DNA of 64,000 nt from NCBI GenBank assembly GCA_004299555.1, contig SCQU01000026.1, positions 88,613 through 152,612 of the forward strand, given 5' to 3'. A program made the position numbers and the translations under genes. Shown here piece by piece: positions 57,609-64,000 of the stretch. The stretch's first letter is position 1, and each line of letters begins with the position of its first letter. The notes beneath the pieces were generated by a model. It did no database searches. It was not told the DNA's origin and saw nothing but the letters and a program-made list of their open reading frames with translations. The DNA is from Rhodanobacteraceae bacterium. Its GTDB lineage: Bacteria; Pseudomonadota; Gammaproteobacteria; Xanthomonadales; Rhodanobacteraceae.

Positions 57609-58346
57609 TCAGAGCATCTGTTGCGTCGGCCGGTACAGGATCTCGTTGACGTCAACGTCCGCCGGCTGGCTGATGGCGAACAACACGCAGCGGCCGAAAC
57701 TGTCGGCCGGGATCGCGGTGCTGCGGTAGAGGTCGGCCACCGCTTCCTTGACGCCCGGCGCCGTCACCGATGCCGGCAATTCGGTTGCCACCGCGCCGGG
57801 GGAAATCACCGTGGTGCGGATGTTGTACGCCTTGACCTCTTGCCGCAGGCTTTCGGAGATGACGCGCACCGCGTACTTCGTCGCCGAATAGATCGCGCCG
57901 CCTTCCAGCACCTTGTGGCCCGCGACTGACGACACGTTGATGAACTGGCCGCCCTGTTGCTGCTTGAAGTGCGGCAGCGCCGCGGCAATGCCCCACAGCA
58001 CGCCCTTGATGTTGACGTCGATGCAGCGGCCCCATTCCTCGCAGCGCAGCATTTCCAGCGGTGACAGCGGCATGATGCCGGCGTTGTTGAGCATCACGTC
58101 GATGCGGCCGAAGCGCGCGACCGCGTGGGCGACGAATGCGTCGACCTGCGCCTGCTCGGTCACGTCCACCCGGAAGGCGCTGGCGTTGTCGGCGCCCAGC
58201 TCCTTGACGAGTGCCTGCAGCCGCTCAAGGCGCCGCGCGCCCAGGGCGACCTTCGCGCCCTGCTGCACGAGTTGCCGTGCAGCGGCGGCGCCCAGCCCGG
58301 AACTTGCACCGGTGATGACGACGACCTTGCCTTTGATGTTTTCCAT
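57609..58346 (-). CDS. Short-chain dehydrogenase/reductase
   Basis: NAD(P)-dependent oxidoreductase of 245 residues with the classical SDR motifs: TGASSGLG (12-19), NNAG (87-90), catalytic Ser140, Tyr153 and Lys157 (YSATK). It is close to the YdfG/clavaldehyde-dehydrogenase-like group; substrate unknown. It follows the TonB-dependent receptor gene on the same strand with a 147-bp gap. Confidence 0.93.
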   Translation of the reverse strand: MENIKGKVVVITGASSGLGAAAARQLVQQGAKVALGARRLERLQALVKELGADNASAFRVDVTEQAQVDAFVAHAVARFGRIDVMLNNAGIMPLSPLEMLRCEEWGRCIDVNIKGVLWGIAAALPHFKQQQGGQFINVSSVAGHKVLEGGAIYSATKYAVRVISESLRQEVKAYNIRTTVISPGAVATELPASVTAPGVKEAVADLYRSTAIPADSFGRCVLFAISQPADVDVNEILYRPTQQML

Positions 58347-58493
58347 GTTGCAGCGTCCTTTGTTGTATGCGCTCGCGCGTGCGTTCGCGGTGCCACGATC
58401 GGTAGTTGTCAGCGGTTGTGGCCGCAGTTTGGCGTGCGGGCAATGCTCGCCACGCTACGCCGCGTGCCGTACGCGCGGCGTGACGTGCGGCGC

Positions 58494-61352
58494 TCAGAAC
58501 CGCAGCGTCGCGCGAGCCCAGTAGTAGCGGCCCATGACGTCGTACGTCGCCGTGTCGGTGTTGACCTGGCCGTTCTGGTACCAGAGCGGCGGCTTGCGGT
58601 CGGTAAGGTTGTCCACGCCCACGTCAAAGCGTGTGTGGATGGTTGGCACCGCATAGCCGACCTGCAGGTCGGTGTAGACCACCGACGCCATTGGCAGATT
58701 GGCGTTGGTCACCGAGTCTGCCGCCAGGGCGGTCACCGGCGCGATGTAGCGCGTGCGCCATTGGGCGTCCCATTGGTTGCGCTGCCAGTCCACCGTCAGG
58801 GCTGCGCGCCAGCGCGCGATGTTGCCAAACTGCGCACCGAGCGTGCCCGCGTAGTTGAGCGTTTGCGAGCCCGCCAGCCCCGCCGCCGCGTTGTTCTTGA
58901 AGGTCGAGGTATAGGTCGTGTCCAGTCCGACCTTGAAGTGGCCGGGGTCGATACCGTGTACGCGGAAGTGCGGAATGGCGTAGTTCAGCGTGAAGTCGGC
59001 GCCGCTGGTGCTGAGGGTGCCAAGGTTCACCACCGGCGTGTCGATCACGAAGATGCGGCCGGGCCGCCGGGTGGCGTCGCTCTGGCGGTCGATCAGCGGG
59101 CAGAACGGACTGCTGTTGTCGGCGAAGCACGCATTCAGCACCGTGGTGCCGGCCACCGGCGCCAGCGTGTCATACAGATAGATGTGCCAAAAATCGAGGC
59201 TGGTATTGAGGCCGGGAACCCGACGCGGCTGATACACGAAGCCGATGTCGACCGACTTGCCGTGTTCGGGCCGCAGCTGTTCGCCCACCGCCTTGGCGCC
59301 GGAGTAATAGGTATCCGGCTGCAGCGTGCCGCTGCCGGCCCAGTTCGGCGGCACGAAGCGGCAGGCAGCAGTGTGTTGCGCGAGCTCGGCAGCCGTAAGG
59401 AATACGCACGGATCAGTCACCGTCGGATTGAGGATCGAACGCCCGTCGTACAACTGGTCGAGGTTGGGTGCGCGGAACACCTGCGAGATGGTGCCGCGGA
59501 CCAGAAGATCCTGGATGGGCCGCCATTCGAGCGCGACTTTCTTGTTGGTGGTTGAGCCCGGTGTGCTGGCGTAGTTCGACCAGCGTGCGCCAAGGTCGAG
59601 GTTCAACGAATACGCGCCCGGCAGGCCGGACAGCAGCGGAATCAGCACCTCGCCGAAGGCTTCGCGGACGCTGTCGGTGCCGCGGCCGGGCGAGCCGCAG
59701 GCTTCCTGCAAAATGGCGCAGTTGGCCGTCGCCGGATCAAGCAGCGCGAACGCCGGCACCGTGTAGTGCATGGTGTCCTTGCGGTACAGCGCGCCCACCG
59801 CCAGCTGTACGGGGCCGGCGGGCAACGACCACAGATCGCCGTTGGCGCTGGCCTGGATCTGCTGCAGCGATTGGTACTTGCCGTACACGGCATCGACGGC
59901 GCCGGCGCCCAGCGCCACACCGTTGGCGGATTCGTCGAAGATGTTGGCGCCCGCGTCGATGGCCGCCTGCAGCGCCGGTATCGACAGTTCGTTGTCATCG
60001 CGCTGGGTGCGCGCGGTGTGACCGTAATCGAGCGTCACGTTCCAGTTCCAGCTGTCGCCAAAGCCGCCGCGCACACCGGTGATGACCTGCCCCGTGTGGG
60101 TGCTGTAGGGATGCAGGCGCGCGCCGGCCGACATCAGGCGCGTCTGGAAGTCGTAGCCGCTGTCGGGATCGCCGGGAATGACGTTCTGGCTGAAGGTCAC
60201 GCCGAAGGGATTGAACGGCGCACTGGCAGGAATCACCAGGCCATCTTCCGTGCCGACCGGAGCGGCCGGATCCAGCCCGGCGGCGTCGGTGTGGTTGTAG
60301 AACACATCGAGGAATGCGGTCACGTTCGGCGTCAGGTTGTAGCGGCCCAGCAGGAAGCCGCCGGTGCGCTGCTGCTGCGTCTGCAGGTAGTCGAACCCGA
60401 GCGTGCTGAAGGCGTCCACCCCGGGCTGAAAGCAGCGGTAGTTGTCGAGCGCGGTGCCGTTGCCGGTCTGCAACGTGGCGAGCGGGCAACCAAAGCGCGT
60501 GGCGAGCGCCGATGGCAACTGGAACTCGCCGGTCGGGATCGAGCGCGAGCCCGACACGATCACCTTGCCGTTGGCGAGGAACAACTGGTTGGTGGCAAAG
60601 TCGCGCCGCGGGCCGGGCACGGCATCGTAACGGTTGTAATCCAGTCCGCCGACCAGGCTGTAGCGATCGCCGCTGTTGCCCATCGTCAGGCTGAAGCCGC
60701 GCCGCTGGCCGTCGCCGTGGCTTGAAATGCCGTCGTTGAGGCTGATTTCGGCGCCCTTGAAATCGCGCCGCAGGATGAAGTTGACGACGCCGCCGACCGC
60801 ATCGGAACCGTAGGTGGTGGACGCGCCTTCCGCCAGCACGTCCACGCGCTGCACCATGTTTTGCGGAATCAGGTTGATGTCCTCGTTGACCATCCGCTGG
60901 CCATCGATCAGCACCAGCGTGCGGCCGGTGCCAAGGCCGCGCAGCGACACCCGCGCGGCGCCATCGCCGGCTTCGGTCGCCGGCGTCGCGACGCCGCCGC
61001 CGTTGGTGTTGTTGTGGGTATTGGTGGCATTGCCGCTGATCATCGGCAGCTGCTGCAGGACATCACCGAGGATGGGCTTGCCGGTGCGCGTGATGGATTC
61101 GCGCCCGAGCGCCGTCACCGGGCTGGCGGTCGCCATGTCCACGCGGCGAATCAGTGACCCGGTCACGACGACCGTGGCCAGGGTTTTGGGTTGCGTCTTG
61201 GGCGGCGTCTTGGCCGTTGCCGCGGGTGCCGCTGCGGTCGGTGTTTGCGCCGCCGCTGCGGCGATGCCCGCGGTTGCCAGCATACCCATGACCAAACCCG
61301 CCCGGATCGCCCGGCTGATGCGTTTTCTTTGGTACTTCATTGCTTTCGTCAT
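58494..61352 (-). CDS. TonB-dependent outer-membrane receptor
   Basis: Large outer-membrane transporter of 952 residues. Signal peptide (about 1-35) is followed by an Ala/Thr/Pro/Lys-rich linker. The plug domain has VVVTGSLIRRVDMATASPVT and GASTTYGSDAVGGVVNFILR. The rest is a C-terminal 22-strand barrel ending in YYWARATLRF. It belongs to the Xanthomonadales/Caulobacter-type TBDRs with VTGS plugs, often for carbohydrates, peptides or aromatic compounds; the ligand cannot be inferred. A second ATG four codons in is an alternative start. Confidence 0.95.
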   Translation of the reverse strand: MTKAMKYQRKRISRAIRAGLVMGMLATAGIAAAAAQTPTAAAPAATAKTPPKTQPKTLATVVVTGSLIRRVDMATASPVTALGRESITRTGKPILGDVLQQLPMISGNATNTHNNTNGGGVATPATEAGDGAARVSLRGLGTGRTLVLIDGQRMVNEDINLIPQNMVQRVDVLAEGASTTYGSDAVGGVVNFILRRDFKGAEISLNDGISSHGDGQRRGFSLTMGNSGDRYSLVGGLDYNRYDAVPGPRRDFATNQLFLANGKVIVSGSRSIPTGEFQLPSALATRFGCPLATLQTGNGTALDNYRCFQPGVDAFSTLGFDYLQTQQQRTGGFLLGRYNLTPNVTAFLDVFYNHTDAAGLDPAAPVGTEDGLVIPASAPFNPFGVTFSQNVIPGDPDSGYDFQTRLMSAGARLHPYSTHTGQVITGVRGGFGDSWNWNVTLDYGHTARTQRDDNELSIPALQAAIDAGANIFDESANGVALGAGAVDAVYGKYQSLQQIQASANGDLWSLPAGPVQLAVGALYRKDTMHYTVPAFALLDPATANCAILQEACGSPGRGTDSVREAFGEVLIPLLSGLPGAYSLNLDLGARWSNYASTPGSTTNKKVALEWRPIQDLLVRGTISQVFRAPNLDQLYDGRSILNPTVTDPCVFLTAAELAQHTAACRFVPPNWAGSGTLQPDTYYSGAKAVGEQLRPEHGKSVDIGFVYQPRRVPGLNTSLDFWHIYLYDTLAPVAGTTVLNACFADNSSPFCPLIDRQSDATRRPGRIFVIDTPVVNLGTLSTSGADFTLNYAIPHFRVHGIDPGHFKVGLDTTYTSTFKNNAAAGLAGSQTLNYAGTLGAQFGNIARWRAALTVDWQRNQWDAQWRTRYIAPVTALAADSVTNANLPMASVVYTDLQVGYAVPTIHTRFDVGVDNLTDRKPPLWYQNGQVNTDTATYDVMGRYYWARATLRF

Positions 61353-61519
61353 GCTCCTGCGCGCGCAACCACGTCGCGCCGGAGCGTTTGGCTCCGCGCG
61401 GCGACACCGCGACCTGCGGTGATGAAGCCAACAGTCTACGCGCTGGGTCAGCCGATGGCGCAGAAGGATTGGTTATGGGCTTAGATGGTTGCGGCGGGAG
61501 CCGTCGCGGGGGGTGCGGT
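61353..61519. other. Region upstream of the TonB receptor without a gene
   Basis: The 167 bp must contain the receptor's promoter on the minus strand. No convincing coding sequence or repeat was seen. Confidence 0.4.
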
Positions 61520-61699
61520 TCAACGCGTGTGCTTCATGCGGGCGCGCAGCAGGTCGGCTTCGATGCAGCGATTGCCGTCCCGATTGACCCAATTGCCGAG
61601 GTTGCGGTAGCCCAGGTTGCTGGTACACATCGTGTCCGTGAACAACGTGACCACGCGGTCCTGTGTCGCGCGTTCGGGGCGGGGTGTGGGCGCGGTCAT
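61520..61699 (-). pseudogene. Remnant resembling the N terminus of a type I restriction enzyme HsdR
   Basis: A 59-codon frame starting MTAPTPRPERATQDRVVTLF and containing LGYRNLGNWVNRDGNRCIE followed by ADLLRARM, then a stop. This looks like the opening of one HsdR family (ERxTQNRVVxLF...LGYRYLGDW...NIEEDLL), whose members are roughly 1000 residues long. Everything after the first ~55 residues is missing, so it is most likely a decayed fragment. No hsdM or hsdS lies nearby. Family match is from memory of the motif pattern. Confidence 0.55.
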
Positions 61700-61736
61700 T
61701 GTGTGTCAGGCATCCTGGTAGCGGCCAACGACGAAT

Positions 61737-61763
61737 TACTCAATACGTTGAGTATTTTTACTC
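61737..61763. repeat. Overlapping palindromes (TACTC half-site array)
   Basis: TACTCAA-TACG-TTGAGTA (61737-61754) is a perfect inverted repeat. Its right arm pairs again with the next TACTC (GAGTA-TTTT-TACTC, 61750-61763). Three alternating half-sites in 27 bp look like a protein-binding array. It lies in the A+T-rich spacer between the hsdR-like remnant and the toxin-antitoxin operon, about 40 bp before the latter's operator. Confidence 0.45.
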
Positions 61764-61804
61764 CGTGTACGGCGCGGTCGTGTCGCAGGTTCGTGCCGTA
61801 CGTG

Positions 61805-61846
61805 CGTATTCGTAAAGTAGTATAGTGAATACGCCTAGGATAAGGA
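61805..61846 (+). promoter_or_regulatory. Promoter/operator of the parDE-type operon
   Basis: A perfect inverted repeat CGTATTC (61805-61811) and GAATACG (61827-61833) flanks a TATAGT -10 hexamer (61821-61826). A strong AAGGAG ribosome-binding site (about 61841-61846) follows. Binding of the ribbon-helix-helix antitoxin to the repeat would cover the -10 and give autoregulation, as is usual for ParDE operons. Confidence 0.6.
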
Positions 61847-61855
61847 GAATCAGCC

Positions 61856-62122
61856 ATGCCGCACGATGAGACCGCCACCCTTACTGTCCGCGTGAGCGGC
61901 GCACTGCGTGACTTCGTGGCCGCGACCGTGGGCGACACGGGCCATTATGAAAATGTCAGTGAATACCTGCGCGACCTGATCCGCAGCGACCAGGCCCGCA
62001 GCGAACAGCAGGCATTTCAGCGCCTCAAGGCCGAGCTGGCGCTCGCCTATGCCGCACCGGACGCCACCTACAAACCCATGACCGTCGCCGACATCATTCA
62101 GCGCAACCGTGGTCAGGCGTAA
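61856..62122 (+). CDS. parD: ParD-like antitoxin (ribbon-helix-helix)
   Basis: An 88-residue antitoxin. The N-terminal beta strand and helices TLTVRVSGALRDFVAATVG and YENVSEYLRDLIRSDQ are of the ParD/CC2985 CopG-like type. The C-terminal half (KPMTVADIIQRNRGQA) would wrap the toxin. The downstream toxin frame overlaps its end by 14 bp, so they are translationally coupled. Confidence 0.88.
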   Translation: MPHDETATLTVRVSGALRDFVAATVGDTGHYENVSEYLRDLIRSDQARSEQQAFQRLKAELALAYAAPDATYKPMTVADIIQRNRGQA

Positions 62123-62444
62123 GCCGGTCGTACGCGTACAGCAAGTCGCAACGCTGCGGCTTGACGCGATTTTCCGCTACACGCGCGGCCGCTGGGGTCA
62201 GCCGCAGGCTGAGCGTTATCTCAAAGGGTTGTTCAAAGCTGCCGAAGGCCTGCTCTCGCACGCCACGCCGTCGCGACCGATCCCCGCCGCGTTCGGCATC
62301 GCGGATGGCTATTTCTTCCGCTACCAGCATCACTTCGTGTATTGCCGCACGCTTGCCAACGGCGATGTCGGCATCGTGACCGTGCTGCACGAGAAGATGC
62401 ACCAGATTGCGCGCTTCCACGATGACTTCGCCGCGCCACGCTGA
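62109..62444 (+). CDS. parE: ParE-type toxin (RelE/ParE superfamily)
   Basis: A 111-residue basic protein starting at a GTG within the antitoxin gene. It shows the family plan: VVRVQQVATLRLDAIFRYTRGRW, YLKGLFKAAEGLLSHA, YFFRYQHHFVYCRTLANGDVGIVTVLHEKM. Typical ParE targets gyrase, but some relatives cleave mRNA; the target here is not known. The pair lies at the edge of an apparent genomic island. Confidence 0.86.
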   Translation: MVRRKPVVRVQQVATLRLDAIFRYTRGRWGQPQAERYLKGLFKAAEGLLSHATPSRPIPAAFGIADGYFFRYQHHFVYCRTLANGDVGIVTVLHEKMHQIARFHDDFAAPR

Positions 62445-62477
62445 GCGTCTACAGCAGCCTTACAGGTTGGTAAGTGA

Positions 62478-62619
62478 CGAAATAATTTTTAACGTCGTGC
62501 ACGGAGAAATGCGGGTTTCAGAGGCTCCGGAGCACGACAAGACAGCGAAATAGCTTTTAACCAGCGTGAAATTGCACGCACACTCGGCGTCGGCGTGACA
62601 AAAAAGGTTTTAACAGCGT
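62478..62619 (+). repeat. Three imperfect direct repeats resembling Tn7-like TnsB-binding sites
   Basis: Copies at 62478-62498, 62546-62567 and 62599-62619 share the pattern C(G/A)AAA(T/A)A-NN-TTTTAAC followed by (A/T)GCGT or TCGT, spaced 68 and 53 bp apart. Preceding bases GAC or TGAC make them look like the GACAATAAAG-TCTTAAAC sites at Tn7 ends. They lie in the otherwise empty parE-tniQ spacer. An alternative is chance A/T-runs in a coding remnant (see HTH frame). Confidence 0.4.
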
Positions 62620-62636
62620 ACCGGAGCAACGGTTGA
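62493..62636 (+). pseudogene. Possible helix-turn-helix remnant
   Basis: A 47-codon open frame without a good start codon whose second half reads FNQREIARTLGVGVTKKVLT. This has the layout of an IS21/Tn-type transposase or resolvase helix-turn-helix. It ends at a TGA at 62634. It overlaps the A/T-rich direct repeats, so one of the two readings may be coincidence. Confidence 0.3.
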
Positions 62637-62653
62637 CAACCTGAATTCGCTGA

Positions 62654-63931
62654 TTGCCCGAGGGGATCAGATCGCTAGGATGCGAGCGAACGCGCGCACT
62701 GCGCATTCGGGCGCATCCCGAATTGCTCTCCAACCTGCCACTCCTTAGACCAGACGAAACCCTGTACAGCTGGTGCGCGCATGCGCACGCCTGGAATGGG
62801 GGCGGCGATCCTCGTGCGACGAGCGTGAAACTGTTCGGAACCTCGTACGCAGCGTTGTGTCACGACTTTCCGTCGAAATTGATCCATCTGTCGAGCCATT
62901 ATCGGCAAGCCGGATTCGACGTCCGACGCTTGGCGCTTCACCACACGTTGCTCGGCTACTTCCTGGCCTTGCAGCCCGCAGGGATGGCCGACGAAATCCT
63001 CCGACGAGTCATCGGGGGGAGCATGCCGTCGATCAAGATGCGGCTCGGGATCACGGCCAGTCGCGTGGGTGGTCACCACCCCCTGAAGGCTTGCTCTGAG
63101 TGTGTGAACCGTGACGCCGATGCGGTCGGGTTCGCCTACTGGCATGTAGAGCATCAATACCCGTCAACGATGGCCTGCGCCCGGCACGCACGACCGCTGT
63201 TCATCGCATGGGATCCGGTGACGCCGGTTCACCGTCGCGGATGGTTGCTTCCGGAGGGCGGGTTGCCGTGGGAGCGCATTGAGATACCTGTGCGTGATGA
63301 CCGGCAATTGGACCAACTGATCCGGCTTGCGGAGTTTTCCGATCGTTGGGCGGCCAGTGAGCCAGCGAAATTCGATCCTCAACGGCTTGCTGCGTGCTAT
63401 CAGCGCGGACTGCGCGACCGCGGGTTGGCCACCGCCGGGGGATCCCTTCGAATCAAGAACCTGATTGGCGAAATTCGCCAGCGGTACAGGGGTATCGAAG
63501 ACATCACGGGATTCGAGGCCCTCAATTCGATCACGCCAGATTGGGCAGGATTGATCGGTTCGGTGGCGCGGCGATCACCGCGGCACGCGCACCCGCTGAA
63601 GCATTTGTTGATGATCGCGTTGGTGTACGACACCTGGGAAGATTTCGAGCGCAGCTACAGGGCGGAAAATACATCGCCGGTCGGGCACTCTGAGTTTGTG
63701 CTGGAAGCGCAGAATCTTGCCAGCGACTTGGCTGCCCTCGTTCGTGGAACCGAACTCTCGATCAGTGCGGCGGCACGCCGTCTTGGAATTTCCACGACGA
63801 CCGCGACTCAGATTGCCCGACGAACGGGGCTCACGTTCACGCCGCGACGAAAGCTGATCAAGGGACGGCGAATGCAGCAAGGTAAGCGTCCGCTCGTCTC
63901 ATCTACCGCCGTGGCACCCGAGGTGATGTGA
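62654..63931 (+). CDS. tniQ: TniQ/TnsD-family protein, 3' end probably altered by an IS66 insertion
   Basis: Target-site selector of Tn7-like or Tn5053-like transposons, 425 codons as read. It has the TniQ opening LPLLRPDETLYSWCAHAHAW and LFG...HDFPSKL. The zinc-type segment includes CSECVNRDAD and CARHARPL, and a C-terminal helix-turn-helix reads SISAAARRLGISTTTATQIA. The start is uncertain: a TTG at 62654 or a TTG around 62723. No tniA, tniB or tnsABC is in the window. The last 16 codons appear to come from an inserted IS66-type end at 63882. Confidence 0.8.
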   Translation: MPEGIRSLGCERTRALRIRAHPELLSNLPLLRPDETLYSWCAHAHAWNGGGDPRATSVKLFGTSYAALCHDFPSKLIHLSSHYRQAGFDVRRLALHHTLLGYFLALQPAGMADEILRRVIGGSMPSIKMRLGITASRVGGHHPLKACSECVNRDADAVGFAYWHVEHQYPSTMACARHARPLFIAWDPVTPVHRRGWLLPEGGLPWERIEIPVRDDRQLDQLIRLAEFSDRWAASEPAKFDPQRLAACYQRGLRDRGLATAGGSLRIKNLIGEIRQRYRGIEDITGFEALNSITPDWAGLIGSVARRSPRHAHPLKHLLMIALVYDTWEDFERSYRAENTSPVGHSEFVLEAQNLASDLAALVRGTELSISAAARRLGISTTTATQIARRTGLTFTPRRKLIKGRRMQQGKRPLVSSTAVAPEVM

Positions 63932-64000
63932 TCGCGCCTTTCCAAGTGGAGAGGCAGCTTGATGGCGGACAAGGCGGCGTTGTGGCGTGAACGTCTGGCG
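63882..64000 (+). mobile_element. Probable left end of an IS66-family element (cut by window edge)
   Basis: The sequence GTAAGCGTCCGCTCGTC starting at 63882 resembles IS66-family termini, which begin GTAA and often GTAAGCG. About 80 bp further a frame starts that looks like IS66 TnpA. This is the usual distance from the left inverted repeat to tnpA in that family. The right end is outside the window, so the call is provisional. Confidence 0.5.
63962..64000 (+). CDS. tnpA: Possible IS66 TnpA, first 13 codons
   Basis: ATG at 63962 begins MADKAALWRERLA and runs off the window. The ALWRERL pattern at the very N terminus is typical of IS66 accessory protein TnpA. GGAGAGG stands 10 bp upstream as a ribosome-binding site. 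Only 13 residues are visible, so the call depends on the adjacent IS66-like terminus. Confidence 0.4.
   Translation, partial: MADKAALWRERLA

Noticed and set aside
61696..61938. 80-codon minus-strand frame across the parD promoter
   Set aside because: It runs antisense through the operator and the antitoxin start; no ribosome-binding site or homology.

Overview
The window is about 64 kb of high-GC, gene-dense DNA around the chromosomal replication origin of a gammaproteobacterium. Three things point to the Xanthomonadales (Rhodanobacteraceae/Xanthomonadaceae type): a xanthomonadin/aryl-polyene style chorismatase next to an acyl carrier protein, the tyrS-M23 peptidase-anmK order, and a very large TonB-dependent receptor. 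The species cannot be named from the sequence alone. Almost all of the window is chromosomal core; only the last ~2.5 kb looks accessory.

Origin and core machinery (1-16 kb). gyrB (cut by the left edge), recF, dnaN and dnaA run leftward. rpmH, rnpA, yidC and mnmE run rightward from a strong promoter. The dnaA-dnaN spacer is AT-rich, carries two perfect DnaA boxes and is the best oriC candidate. recF holds two parS-like 16-mers in opposite orientation. A complete ATP synthase operon (atpIBEFHAGDC) follows, interrupted between atpG and atpD by a long palindromic intergenic repeat.

Housekeeping (16-34 kb). A glutamine-amidotransferase-like protein and a rhomboid protease converge. Then come tyrS diverging from an M23 peptidase-anmK pair, an AmpG-like permease overlapping an exonuclease III gene, pyrE, a DUF4124 protein, the ACP/chorismatase divergent pair, glmU, an isolated GspE/PilB-type ATPase, glyQS and a YbaY-like lipoprotein. 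MepM, AnmK and AmpG together suggest a peptidoglycan turnover and recycling neighbourhood.

Envelope, stress and transport (34-61 kb). Genes here are a GDSL autotransporter esterase, mnmG, small unknown proteins behind a sigma-54-like promoter, a Gly/Tyr-rich lipoprotein, pepN, a threonine/serine dehydratase, a Lys-rich micro-protein with an RRM protein, an MgtA-type P-type ATPase with a long leader containing a small Arg-rich ORF, glutathione peroxidase and dnaG. They are followed by a translationally coupled four-gene export system (outer-membrane factor, FtsX-like permease, ATPase, membrane-fusion protein), a MtnX-like phosphatase with a GSA-aminomutase-like aminotransferase, an SDR and a TonB-dependent receptor.

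Accessory right edge (61.5-64 kb). A 59-codon remnant resembling the N terminus of a type I restriction HsdR, a small palindrome array, a ParD/ParE-type toxin-antitoxin pair with an operator-like inverted repeat, three TnsB-site-like direct repeats, an orphan TniQ/TnsD-family gene, and what looks like the left end of an IS66-family element inserted in the tniQ 3' end. This is probably the border of a genomic island, and it is the part most worth following beyond the window.
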